This document shows positions 23,582 to 34,522 of a stretch of 64,000 nucleotides of DNA, piece after piece. Source of the DNA: Hippophae tibetana. Taxonomy: Eukaryota; Streptophyta; Magnoliopsida; Rosales; Elaeagnaceae. The DNA is taken from NCBI GenBank assembly GCA_037013495.1, contig CM072811.1, positions 42,725,452 through 42,789,451 on the forward strand. Reading direction: 5' to 3'. Within the stretch, counting starts at the first letter, position 1, and each line of letters begins with the position of its first letter. The notes beneath the pieces were generated by a model. It did not search any database. It was not told the DNA's origin and was given only the letters and a program-made list of their open reading frames with translations. Made by a program: the position numbers and the translations under genes.

Positions 23582-25300
23582 TCATGCATATATGTCTTTT
23601 ATGCCCAACTTGTCAAGTGAGTTGTAAAAGTTCCTTACAGACACATATTTTGTGAGTATATCAACCAATTCATCTTCTGATTTAACAAATGGAAGCTTAA
23701 TAATCTTTTCTTCAAGATTCTGTTTGATGAAGTTCCAATCCATTTCAACGTGCTTCGTGCGATCATGTTGAACTGGATTGTGAGAGATGGCAATGGCTGT
23801 TTTGTTATCACAAAATAAGTTCATTTCAGAGTTAGGAGCAACACCAATCTCAATTAGAAGTTTTTTCAACCAAAGGAGCTCACATATTCCCTTGACCATT
23901 CCTCGAAATTCAACTTCAACACTAGATAAGACAACTACCTTTTGCTTCTTGCTACTCCATGTAACAAGATTTCCCCCCACAAAAGTAAAGTACCAAGCGG
24001 TAGATTTCCTATCCTTCATATTCCCTGCCCAATCTGAATCTGTATATCTAACAACTTCCAATTAACCATTCTTTGAAAACATAAGTCCTTTCCTAAGGGA
24101 GAATTTTAAATAACGGAGTATTCGCATGACGACATCCACATGGTCTTCACTTGGGCAGTGCATAAACTGACTCACGATACTCACAACATAAGCAATATCA
24201 GGTCGAGAATGAGATAAGTATATGAGTTTACCTACTAACCGTTGATATCTCTGTTTATCTACTGGTACTTGGTCCACATATTCTCCAAGTTTATGATTTT
24301 GGACCATCGGAATATCGACAGGTTTACAATCTAGTAATCCTGCCTCTGCCAGTAGGTCTAGAGTATATTTCCTTTGGGAAAGACATATACCTTGTTTTGA
24401 TCTTGTTATCTCAATGCCTAAGAAGTATTTGAGCCCTCTTAAGTCCTTCATTTCAAACTCATTTGACAGTTGTTCTTGAAGCCTAGAGATTTCTTCTTTA
24501 TCATCTCCTGTAATGATAATGTCGTCTATATAGACTATAAGAGCTATTATTTTTCCCAATCAATGTTTTAGGAAAAGAGTGTGGTCAGAGTTGTTTTGTT
24601 GAAACCCATATTTTCTCATTGTTGAACTCAATCTACCAAACCATGCTCGAGGTGATTGTTTTAGTCCATACAATGCTCATCGTAATCTACATGCAGTTTT
24701 TTTTCCTACAATGCCTCAAATTCTTCTTTTATAGCTTAAGCCCAATTTGGATCAGATAAGGCTTCTTCAACGCTGCTTGGAATTTGACATGAGGAGAGTG
24801 TTTGTGCAAAAGCCCTGATAGGTTCTGATAACCCTTGAGTAGATACATAATTGGCTATTGGATACTTGGATTGTCATTCCTCTCTATCTGGAGAGTATCG
24901 ATTCAGAGGTTTGCCTCGATTGTGTCTGAAAGGTAGAACATAACCAAGAGATGTATCTATAACATTAGTTTGTAAAGGTATGATAGGAGAACTTACCTCA
25001 AGAGTATTCTCAACAGGAGGATCATTTTTGAACTAGAAAGTGGAGGGGTGCATCAACCACTGCATCTTCTGGAGATTCAATCACTAGTTCAGATTCAATT
25101 ATTAGAAGTTCAAGTTTGGGACTAGGTACTGGATCATCTATATTGTTGGCATTATCTAAGTATGTCGGATTGTTACTAATGTCTAATACTTCACCATCAA
25201 GCCAATTCTGTTCTTCACCATAACTCTCCCCCTGAAGAGGGTAATTGGATACTGATGATGGAAAAAACCATTCAGATTCTAGGAAAGTGACATCCATGGT
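23582..25300 (-). pseudogene. Element B reverse transcriptase and RNase H
   Basis: The RT piece at 24062-24559 begins with IALIVYIDDIIITGDD (YIDD in place of YVDD), then EFEMKDLRGLKYFLGIEI, SQRKYTLDLL and RYQRLVGKLIYLSHSRPDI. The RNase H piece at 23582-24061 shows VVRYTDSDWAG, KSTAWYFTFVGG, SSVEVEFRGM, FCDNKTAI and the tail LVDILTKYVS. Upstream, 24560-25300 holds the RT N-terminus in broken frames and the acidic linker after integrase. The KYFLG and DW signatures are clear; the polyprotein is interrupted by stops. Confidence 0.88.
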
Positions 25301-26600
25301 AATATAGGTTCTTTTAATAATAGGATCGTAGCATCAATATCCCTTTTTTTGTATGCCATACCCCAAGAATACACATCAGATAGCACATGAATCCAACTTA
25401 GTTCGTTGATTTTTATGGAGGTGGACAAAAGCAACACATCCAAAAATTTAGGGCGGAAGTATCAAAATAGTAGGCAAGGGAACATGATCAGATATCACCT
25501 TTAATGGAGTGTAAAATTGTAAGGTTTTGTGGGCATACAATTTAGTAGATACACAACTGTAGTAATAACATCACTCCAGTATCTATTAGGCATATGTGCA
25601 TGAATTAGTAAGGCCCGAGCAGTTTCTAAAATATGCCTATTCTTCCTCTCTGTAGTCTCATTCTGTTGTTAGGTTTGTGAACACGAGGTTTCATGGAGAA
25701 TACCATGGTTGTCCAAGTATGTCCGAAATTGTTGATTAACATACTCCCCTCCATTATCAGACCTAAGAATCTTAATTTTCTCAGAAAATTGTGTCTGAAC
25801 CATGGTGTGAAATAAGTGAAACATAGAAAATACTTCATCTTTATGTTTGAGAAGGTAAAACCATGTCATTCGTGTACAATCATCAACAAAAATTACAAAC
25901 CAACGATGACTTGAGGACGTAGTGACCGGGGAAGGTCCCCAAACATCAGAATGTACTAAAGCAAAATGAGTCATACTTTTATGCATGCTCATAAGATAAG
26001 ACACCCTATGACTTTTTGCTAAGATACAAGTATCACATTTGAAATCCGAGTGTGTGATATTTGAAAATAAACTAGGGAGTAGGTGCTTTAAATACCCAAA
26101 TGATGGATGCCCAAATCGACGATGACATAGCCAAATCTGTCGTTCCTTGTTACTAACGGTGTGTTGCATGTGATTGGATCTTCCTAAACTGAGGTCATCC
26201 ACATAATATAACCCTCCTCTCTTAGTACCACGCCCAATGATCTCCTTGGTAAGAATATCATGTAGAAGACAAAAATTAGAATACATCAATACTATACAGT
26301 TAAGATCTGAGGTGACCTAACTTACAGACATTAGTCAGTTTGAAAGAGAGGGTACAAGTAAAGTATTAGATAATGATAATGAAGGAGATATAGTCATTGT
26401 TTCAGCCCATGTAACTGGATAAGTGACCCCATTGTCATTGGCAACACGACTCCATCTTGGCTGGGTTGTATTAGAGAGATCTTTTGGGTCAAATGTCATA
26501 TGATTTGTAGCTCCAGAGTCTAGAATCCAATCCTCATTATCACTACGAGTAGAGATGTGAAATGTTTTACTTGAAATACCTGGATCCTAGGAAGATTCGG
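25301..26600 (-). pseudogene. Element B protease and integrase
   Basis: The integrase frame at 25669-26289 contains the HRRFGHPSFGYL zinc-domain motif, CDTCILAKSHR, D in LVHSDVWGPSP and D in LRSDNGGEYVN. The catalytic E follows a stop at 25669 in a TERKNRH motif. Before it, translation of 26500-26530 reads the protease site DSGAT. The C-terminal part (25300-25660) is broken by frameshifts but keeps words such as RYWSDVITTVVYL. Confidence 0.85.
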
Positions 26601-27618
26601 CCTGAGGAATAAGGGATAGTGAGGCATTATTGGTAGCCATAGTGGCTCGCCTAGTGGTTTCCCATTTCTTCCGTGCTTGAAGATCATTCCACCATTCGGG
26701 ATACCCATGTAGTTTGAAGCAGATTTCATGGGTGTGTTTGGAGTTTCCGGAATGGCCACATTTCATGTCAAGAGATGGTGGATTTCCCATGGATTTCTTG
26801 CTACCCAAAGAAGTTCCTGTTTTTGGTGGCATCAGATTATGATGTCCCTTGACCCCTTTAAAAGCTATAACTGCTCCGGGTGTCGTATCTACACCTGTGA
26901 TCATTACAATTTGCCGGATCTCTTCCCTACATATGAATCCATAGGCTTGTTCCACCGTAGGGAATGATTTGATTTGAAGCACATCACTTCGAATTTTGTC
27001 TAGTCTATCATCAAGTCCATCGAGGAAGGTATACACTCGATCTTCCTGTATGATGGAGTTGTATTTTTGTATGTCATTCGCACACTCCATTGGATTAGGA
27101 CGACATAAATGAATTTCTCGTCACAACCCTTGAAGGTCATTGTAGTATTTTTCAATGGATCCACCCACTTGCTTTATACGAGTAACTCGACGACAAAAAT
27201 TATACACTTGAGACGTGTCTGTCCCATCATAGTAGGTGGTAGCAGCAGAATCCCAAACTTGTTTCACAGTTGGGAATCGAATAAAATTTGCAATCAAGGA
27301 GAGGTTCATCGAATTGATCAACCATTCTTTGACAATGACATTTTCTGTGCGTCATCTCCTGAATGAGGGGTCGGTTTCAGCAGGTTGAAGAAAATCCCCA
27401 TTAATATATCCCAGTTTGTCTTTGTCAGAGATATACATCTCCACCACCTGGGACCACAAGGCATAATTGGATCCTCCCAACTTGATACTAATGGGAGTAG
27501 TCGACACTTTAGTTAGCAGAGGTTGTGAGACGGTTGGAGCTCTAGTTAGAACTTCAGTCATTTTTGTAGTCAAATCGTTCAAGATGAAATTTGTGGTTAA
27601 ATCTTTAGATTCTACCAT
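26587..27618 (-). pseudogene. Element B gag
   Basis: Starts at the ATG at 27618 (MVESKDLTTNFILNDL). The UBN2 gag signature follows: ISIKLGGSNYALWSQVVEMYI and DKLGYINGDF, then after a frame change WLINSMNLSLIANFIRFPT, VWDSAATTYYD and, in the piece at 26587-27090, QEDRVYTFLDGLDDRLDKIR. A degraded zinc knuckle (KCGHSGNSKHTHEIC, one cysteine lost) and LHGYPEWW end it. Gag would form the particle; three frame pieces show decay. Confidence 0.85.
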
Positions 27619-27684
27619 GAGATTTACACACCAGCCATTATATATATAAAAAATCAGAATGTAACCCTAAATTTTTTTTCTATT

Positions 27685-27755
27685 CGTAGAGCGGTGCCCT
27701 TCTTCTTCTGCGTTCCTCAATTTGCGCAGAGCAGTGCCATTCTTCTTCTGCCTCT
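27685..27755. repeat. Short direct repeat in element B leader (period 40)
   Basis: GAGCGGTGCCCTTCTTCTTC and GAGCAGTGCCATTCTTCTTC occur 40 bp apart in near-identical context (27685-27715 and 27725-27755). Confidence 0.7.
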
Positions 27756-27814
27756 TTTCTAAACTGCTTCCACCGTCACAGCTTCCACCTTCAGAAGAGC
27801 CATTGTTCAGCTTG

Positions 27815-28250
27815 TGCTTTCCTAGCTTCACAATGTCCCTCGTAGATTCAAGAGGGATTCAGAGAGGGCCACCAAGGAACAACTTCATATATCAAAAAAT
27901 GCCAAAAATGAATTACAGTCTATGATTTCTAAACTTGAAAAACAGCTCACAAAAAGCAAAGCAACTGAAGATGCTTGTTTTTTTTAGTTTACATGAACCA
28001 ATGCGTGAAGATGGTAAAGCCTTTCATTAGGTTTTTCCCTTCTATTCCTCTCTGCAAAAAAAATTCTTACAGTGAGACCCTTTACCAGTTTTTCGTCGAT
28101 ACTGGAAACCATCATCATCATCAATCTGATCACTGTAATTTTTTTTTGGTTTACAAAATTACAGGGCTGAAGAACAATACAAATGCCCCATAACAGCAGC
28201 TAGAATGGAACGTAGGGACTGTGATGGCTCCAACGAGCAACTTGAACGAC
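27815..28250 (+). pseudogene. Exon-like fragments inside the element B leader
   Basis: On the plus strand, antisense to the element, a frame of about 55 codons reads LHNVPRRFKRDSERATKE, QLHISKNAKNELQSMISKLE, KQLTKSKATEDAC. It looks like a coiled-coil exon with heptad leucines. About 180 bp further, after a TTACAG acceptor-like site, another frame reads AEEQYKCPITAARMERRDCD. Copia leaders are usually much shorter than these 770 bp. The likely reading is a captured piece of a host gene with introns, but I do not recognise the gene. Confidence 0.4.
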
Positions 28251-28390
28251 TACCCCAAATCCCGGCTAAATAATCAGCCAAATACCCACAGATTAACACA
28301 ATCTGTTGAGCGTATCACACCAAATCAACCAAAGGAGAATAGAATCAGCGTAGCAGGTAACTTATTCTTCCATTAGGACAACCAATAACT

Positions 28391-28404
28391 CTGCTTTGAT
28401 ACCA
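28391..28404 (-). promoter_or_regulatory. Element B primer binding site
   Basis: Minus strand TGGTATCAAAGCAG, differing from the consensus TGGTATCAGAGC at one base, directly at the inner end of the 5' LTR. Confidence 0.85.
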
Positions 28405-28637
28405 TGACAAATATTATCATTTATGTTAATTATCAATTATTTCATATATTTCTGATTCTGTTTCTGTACAAGAGTTTAGGTATATGTATACAAGGAAACT
28501 GAGAACTAAACAATAACTCTAATTGTTGCATATCCATGTTTTATGGCTTCATTAATATTATTGTCTGCTCCATGTTTTGCTCCACTAAATATTTGTGTCT
28601 AACACTGTTGCAGCATGCACCACAACACACATAAACA
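28405..28637 (-). repeat. Element B 5' LTR (233 bp)
   Basis: Partner of 23336-23568, about 9% diverged by eye. Confidence 0.92.
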
Positions 28638-28644
28638 ATATGTT

Positions 28645-28880
28645 TGTATATGTCACATATTACCTAGTAAGTCAAATGTTGATGTGTTTATAAGAGGTGA
28701 GTATTCTCTAAATGACATGACACATTTTGAGGTTTTTCTCTAGAAGCAAAGTCGTGAGGTCTCATTAAACTGTCAAGTTATGGTTGTGTAGTCGCTAAAC
28801 TTGTAGTTATGGACCAAAACGAACAATCTCATACCACATGGAATGGGTCCGACTCTACTATAAGCGGACAGATTAACAGT
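28645..28880. repeat. Degenerate repeat resembling short plant LTR/TRIM sequence
   Basis: The plus strand contains TTTATAAGAGGTGAG, a run with GAGGTCTCATTAAACTGTC, and CAATCTCATACCACATGGA. Such words are frequent in short LTR-like repeats of many dicots. No paired copy or target duplication was found here, so this may be a solo LTR or a fragment. Confidence 0.35.
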
Positions 28881-30369
28881 ACTATATTTATCAAAACTCC
28901 ATGGAGCTCGTTTCAAAAATGCTCCATTTCTTCTTCCTTCTCAAAGTAGAAAACATAGGTATATTTTTCTACCTCTTTCATCTCCAGCCCACCATTCGTG
29001 GTCCAGATCCTTCGATGAACCTTAAGTAAGGCATTAAGGTTCATTGATTTTTATGAAACAAGTCGCACCGCTAACGCAAGCGATGTGGAGCCTACTTCAT
29101 TCTCTAGGAAATCGCCAAGGTCAATGGTAAGATTGAGGTTCCCAACTTGATTCTAGGTTTCCATTACAAATTCAGAGATAAAAACAAAACTAGGTAGGAG
29201 TGAAAGTAAAACACAAATCGCAAGCATAGATCACATTAGAGAAGGAAAAAAGATGAGATGTATAGGTGAAAAAAGAGAGGAAAAAAAAAACTAAAATCAA
29301 GCAAAATAAGGAAGAAGAAGAGAAAACCAACTCAAAGTTGGAAGGCTAGTCCAAAGAGAAGGCTCTCGGAGCAACTTTTTTGTGGAAGTTATTTTTTGAA
29401 TATGCTTGATTAAATCCTCTGCGATTTGAATGAGGAATTCCATGCATGAATCATTTGTTTTGAATTATGTTGGACTTGGTTTATAGATATCAGACCAAGA
29501 AAACATATATTTGGACTACTATTTTCGTACATAAATTACCTTATATATGCATGAATGAAAACTCATAGTACATATGGAGTTTTTTTTTAATATTACAATC
29601 TGTTTTCGAATTTCAGTCACACACCTACATGAATGTTACATAAGCGTGTAAATTAGGTAAATAAGTTACATAAGCGTATAACTGTATATAACGTAGATAC
29701 ACATAAATGCTTACAAACTGATTCTAAGGTATTCAAAATTTGGTTAATTTACATAAAAGTGTTTAAATTTTTTTCTCTCTCAAAGTTACCTAGCCTCTTA
29801 TTCAATGCATATATAAGTACCTTTCTTTAGTTAAGTTCTGTTATGTTAATTAGTTGAAGTGGTAGAACTTAATCCCAAAAAGATATTTATATATGAACAA
29901 AATAAGAGTCTGACGACATTTTGATGGAGAAAAAATTCATACACTTTTATATAAAATGGACTAAAATTTAGGTAATTCATAAACAACCCTTTATTTTACT
30001 TAGCCGGGCTGATGAGTTGACAATAATCTTCTTACCCGCATAATTACAATAGGGTGCAGATATACATGTAGCCTGGTAACAACTAAGCGACCAAGCTTAT
30101 CTAACTTGTATAAGAAAACAGATTCCTACCAAGTCTCTGCAACTGACAAGCACCTAAAATTGTATTTAGAAATTTTTTGATTGTAAAACTTCAAATCAAA
30201 TCACCAATTTAATATTACATCATGATACTCACTAGTATAAAAAGAAATTGTTTGACCAATGTCTTTTATGCGTAATATCCTCTTCTAAAACCTAGTTTAA
30301 AAAATAAATGATCTCTGAGGTTCAAAAAAATGATATGAATCACATGTAAACAATGGTGGTAATTATCAA
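28881..30369. other. Intergenic, no gene seen
   Basis: No recognised coding similarity or repeat ends between the degenerate repeat and the insulinase-like fragment. Confidence 0.5.
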
Positions 30370-30614
30370 CAAATGCTTGGATAGAACCTTCAAGACATCT
30401 TGAATGCTATCAAGTCTTCAATGCATTGCACAGATTGTGGTTGACACTCCGCCTCTTTTGGGTCGGTTTTGCAACCCCACACCCTGATTGCAAGTCGTCG
30501 GCATTTAGACGATGGTCGTTGCAAATACATTTTGTACCAGTTTATAACATCAATCTTCTGAATGCTTTTAAGCTTCTCTGCTTCCTTTTTTGACAAGTCG
30601 AAGATATATCTGCA
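30370..30614 (-). pseudogene. Insulin-degrading enzyme-like last exon (fragment)
   Basis: On the minus strand, after a TTGCAG acceptor, the frame reads YIFDLSKKEAEKLKSIQ, DVINWYKMYLQ and RRLAIRVWGCKTD, then EDLIAFKMS. This matches the C-terminal end of plant M16 zinc metallopeptidases of the insulin-degrading enzyme type, including the RLA-RVWGC motif. A premature TGA follows FKMS, after which RFYPSIC and a second stop, the normal tail, can still be read. The HxxEH zinc site of the catalytic N-terminal domain lies in other exons, and I could not find them in this window. The piece is most likely a displaced gene fragment. Confidence 0.75.
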
Positions 30615-31115
30615 ATCAAAATCATTGAATTGGAATGAACAGCTGAGCTAGCAGCATTAGTGACTGATCAGCTGGGTTCGAAAGTATCCACTATTTCACG
30701 ATAGCACTGTTTTACATCTTATCATCAATGATGATGAGCAGACAACATTTCATCAAAAAGAGCCGATCCACAATTTTATCCACTACTTGGAAATTTTTTT
30801 TGAGCTTCCATACATCTTCATTTTTTTTAACATTGGGGCTTGTTCCTAAGAAAATTTATGGTTGTTACTCATTAACAACAACATTACACGATAACTATAC
30901 TTGCATGTGACTGACAAGTATTTGATAGATATAATGACATAGAAACGAAAAATTCACTGGTATACCATAAGAGATTTTCCTTTTTTATTAATTCCTACAT
31001 ATTGGATCAAAAAACAATCCTTGACTGCAATATTCAACTCTAGAAATGAAAAAGAAACCTTTAACAAAATAAATTTTAGGCACAAAACCTAATATCTCTT
31101 AAACTCTATTCTTTT

Positions 31116-31164
<49 letters not shown>

Positions 31165-31539
31165 TTAGAATAGCTGCCACCATTTGCTGAAAAGAAAAAA
31201 AATAGAAGAGAGAGCTGCGTGAGACAGAAGCTAAGAAAATTGATGATTGCAAAATTCCATTTTTAGTCGAAGAATCTCTCACTTTTTTCTTCATTGTTTA
31301 TTATTTTGCTGTTACCTATAATTATATATTTGTGCAATCAAATTAGAACCAAATTTTGCTTTCATTAGTATTAATTTATAACAAATTAGTATAGAGTTAT
31401 TCTGTTATTTATTGGAACTGATCAAGTTTGCTCCTTAGGATATATTTTGAACTTTTGGTTATCTCATTGATTTCATATTTTTTGGGTTGTGCTTTTATTT
31501 ATTTAATATTGAGTTTTCTATCATAGTGATAAAATACGA
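30615..31539. other. Intergenic with (AT)n run, no gene seen
   Basis: Contains the (AT)n microsatellite at 31119-31161. The open frame at 30728-30910 has no recognisable motif. Confidence 0.5.
31119..31161. repeat. (TA)n microsatellite
   Basis: About 21 uninterrupted TA dinucleotides. Confidence 0.95.
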
Positions 31540-33415
31540 AATTGAGAAATTCAATGGTAGGAATGATTTCTGTCTTTAGCGAATGAAGATGCATGTTGTA
31601 TTAGTTAAAAAAAGGATCGTTAAGACACTTTAAGGCAAGGATAAATTGTCAGAAAAATTGATTGATGAAGAAAAAGATGCATTGATGAAAAATGCTCTCA
31701 GTTCAATTCAATTATTATTATCAAATGAGGTACTACGCGAGGTTGGTGATGAGGAATCTTTTGTTGGGTTATGGCTTAAATTGGAGAATTTGTATATGAC
31801 AAAGTCTTTAACAAGTCAGTAATATTTGAAGCATCGTTTGCATACATTTAAAATGTCAGAAGGTACACCTTTACACAATTACCTTGATGAATTTACTAAA
31901 ATTATTCGTGATATAAAAAACGGTGGTGTTAAAATTGATGATGAGGATCAGACTTTAGCTCTATTCATTTGAACATTTTGTTGATACCATGCTATATAAG
32001 CAAGACACTATTTCTTTGGAGGATGTCAAAGAAGCTTTGGATTTCAGAGAGTTGAAGAAAAAAATGTCTACAAACAACAATGATAATAACAGTGGTTTAT
32101 TTATCAAAGGTAGAAATCAAGAAAAAGGCACAAGCAATAATAGAGGTATGTCTAGACCCAAATCTAGAAAATGAAAAGATAAATGCAACTATTGTCGTCA
32201 AGAAGGGCAATGAAAAGTAAATTGTTCGAAACTCAAAGGTAAAGGAAAATCTGCCACAACGTCTTCTGTTACTAATGATGTTGTTGGTGTTGTAGATAGT
32301 TCTAATTCCGATGGTGAAAATGTTCTATCAATATCTATTGGTTCTCCTGGAGATGTTTGGATTCTTGATTCGGGTTGCGCTTACTATATGTGCCCTTGTA
32401 GAGACTGGTTTGCTTCTTATCAATGTATTGATGAGGGTTTTGTATTGATATGAAACAATATGTCCTACAAGGTTGTTGGTATTGGTAATGTATGAATTAA
32501 GATGTATGATGGTATTATTAGGACTTTGAAATATGTTTGACATGTTCCAGATTTGAAAAAGGACTTTATATCTTTGGGTACTCTTGATTCACAAGGCTAC
32601 AAGTATGTAGCTTAAGGTGGAGTTTTAAGAGTTAATAAGGGTGCTCTCTTTATTATTAAAGAGAAATTATCGCGTGGCCTCTATATGTTTCAGGGTAGCA
32701 CTGTTATTGGTAGTGTTTCAATTTTGTCCTCATCAGATCAAGATTCAGATACTACTCGATTATGACATATGCTGCTAGGGCATTTGAGTGAGGCATGTAT
32801 GTCTATTTTGAGCAAACACGATTTTCTTGGTGGTCAAAAAAATGAGAAACTTGATTTCTATGAGCACTGTGTCTACAGAATGCATCAAAATGTCAAGTTC
32901 AGTACATCCATCCATAAAACAAAAGGTACTGTTGATTATATTCATTTATATCTTTGGTGTCATTCTCGTGTTGTGTCTAAGGGTGTGTCCGGTATATGTT
33001 GACTTTTATTGATAACTTCTCCCATAATATTTAGGTGTATTTTATGAAGAACAAGAATGATGTGTTCTCAAAATTTGTAAAATTCATAGCTTGTATAGAA
33101 AATCAAACATGCAAGAAAATCAAGCATTTGAGGATTGAAAATGGTTTGGAATTTTGTGAAAGTCAATTTAATGAATTCTATGAAAGAAATGGCATAGTAA
33201 AAGACTACACTGTGCGTCATACTCCACAGTAAAATAGAGTTGCAGAACATATGAATAAGATTCTCTTAGAAAGAGCTCGTTGTATGCTCTTTCAAGTTGA
33301 CTTGGATAAATCCTTTTGGGCTAAAGCTTGTAACCATGCCTGCTATTTGGTGAATCGGTCTTCATAAGCTACAATAGAGTTGAAGACTCTATTTGAAGTA
33401 TTATATATATTTGTA
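31540..33415 (+). pseudogene. Copia relic E: gag, protease and integrase
   Basis: A plus-strand copia relic without recognised LTRs. Gag words: KFNGRNDF, ALMKNALSSIQLLLSNEVLREV, WLKLENLYMTKSLTSQ and TPLHNYLDEFTKII. A zinc knuckle remnant (CNYCRQEGQ) and the protease site VWILDSGCAYYMCP follow. Integrase words: LLGHLSEACMSIL, IKHLRIENGLEF (the catalytic D of the usual DNG is E here), VAEHMNKILLERARCM and FWAKACNHACYLVNR. The reading stops near 33400, so RT and RNase H are absent. Many in-frame TGA, TAA and TAG codons interrupt it at sites where TGG, CAA or CGA would fit. Confidence 0.82.
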
Positions 33416-33840
33416 TAGTTTTATGTATTAAATGTGTAAATATATATTTAATAATATAATGTATATTTTTATTTGTCATCACTTCATTTTCTAATGCTTA
33501 ACTAAAAATATATGTTTCATTTGTATTGTATGAGAAAAACATATATTAATGATAACAATATATATATATATATATATATAAATTGTTAAAAATAAAATAA
33601 TTTTATTTATTTATATTAATTTAATATGAAAAATATTTAAATCCTTGATTTCATCTTTCATTTTAAGCCTCCAAACTTTTAGAGTCACCGTTGTTATAAC
33701 TTTGGGATAAAATATCACCAATTATGATTAGACATTGTTGGAGTCACCACCAAATATCTCAGATACCACCCAAACTGTACATGTATTAATGGAGTATTCA
33801 ATCCTAAGGAGGAAGACAATAATCTTACATATAATGTACT
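33416..33840. other. AT-rich intergenic, no gene seen
   Basis: AT-rich stretch with an (AT)n run near 33560-33582, between copia relic E and the CACTA element. Confidence 0.5.
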
Positions 33841-33843
33841 TAC

Positions 33844-34090
33844 CACTACTATAATATATACATATGGTCTCAAAAATTTAGTCTCATTTTTTTAAAAAAC
33901 CGAGACCATAGGATTTTGGCCTCAATTATTTAAAAACCAAGGCCATAGATATACCTTATGACCTCGGTTATTTAAAAACCAAGGCCATAGACATACCCTA
34001 TGACCTCGATTATTTAAAAACCAAGGCCATAGATATACCCTGTAGCCTCGGTTATTTAAAAATCGAGGTCATAAACATACCCTATCAATT
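33844..34090. repeat. CACTA left TIR and subterminal repeats
   Basis: After the terminal repeat, four to five spaced copies of a roughly 42-bp unit occur, each containing GACCTCGGTTATTTAAAAAC and CCATAGACATACCCTAT-like words. These fit the transposase-binding arrays known in En/Spm-type elements. Confidence 0.85.
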
Positions 34091-34338
34091 TTTTTACACT
34101 ACATACCAAATTTATTTATCAATTTTTTTATTTTTCTCTCCTAATTTTTTTTCCTATTTTTTTTCCTTTTCCCTCCTTTTCTTTTTCCCTCCCACTCTTT
34201 TTCTTTTCCTTTCTACTTTAATTTCCCCGTCCTATCTCCTTTTATTCTCTCTTTCCCCCATTCCCCGTAACCCAGCTCCGTCAATGCAGTGGAGATTCTC
34301 GTACCGATCACTCTCTTTGTCGCTCTGCATGTGTCGCC

Positions 34339-34459
34339 ATTAAAAAAAATGATAATGACATTGATCTTTCACTTCTTGAAGCAGTTGAGAAATCACAAAA
34401 TGTATTAGTGATTCTCGACCTACCAAACCTAATTGAGACTTTAACTTTCTCTGTGCTTA
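34339..34459 (+). pseudogene. Open coding-like segment upstream of the captured SCAMP exon
   Basis: The frame reads NDNDIDLSLLEAVEKSQNVL followed by VILDLPNLIETLTF and stays open until the TAG just past the SCAMP start. The residue mix is more protein-like than the surrounding intron-like DNA. It could be part of the captured 5' leader or of another captured gene. I do not recognise it. Confidence 0.25.
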
Positions 34460-34522
34460 ATGGCTAGTCAATTTGATAGTAACCCTTTTGCTGAGGAAGA
34501 AGAAGAGGTCAATCCCTTCTGA
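34460..34522 (+). pseudogene. Captured SCAMP first exon inside the CACTA element
   Basis: An ATG at 34460 opens a 20-codon frame beginning MASQFDSNPF, with a run of glutamates and VNPF, then TGA. This has the form of the N-terminus of plant secretory carrier membrane proteins, which begin with a DxNPF motif, an acidic run and a second NPF; these NPF motifs bind EH-domain proteins of the trafficking machinery. The remaining SCAMP (four-helix core) is missing. A GATAAGT follows directly, like a decayed splice donor, then T-rich intron-like sequence. So a first exon with its 5' leader and part of intron 1 appears to have been copied into the transposon. The encoded peptide alone would have no known role. 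Confidence 0.65.

Larger units (their letters stand above)
23336..28637 (-). mobile_element. Copia element B, full length but decayed
   Basis: A 5302-bp copia element on the minus strand with 233-bp LTRs (23336-23568, 28405-28637). The flanks are GTATG (23331-23335) and ATATG (28638-28642), a target duplication with one change. The primer site reads TGGTATCAAAGCAG, and a CTTGAGGGGAAG purine tract sits at the 3' LTR. LTRs differ at about 22 of 233 positions by eye. Domain order is gag, protease, integrase, RT, RNase H. Several stops and frameshifts show it is dead. Its proteins resemble those of element A, though their LTRs differ. The leader (27619-28390) is unusually long and contains exon-like sequence. 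Confidence 0.92.
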
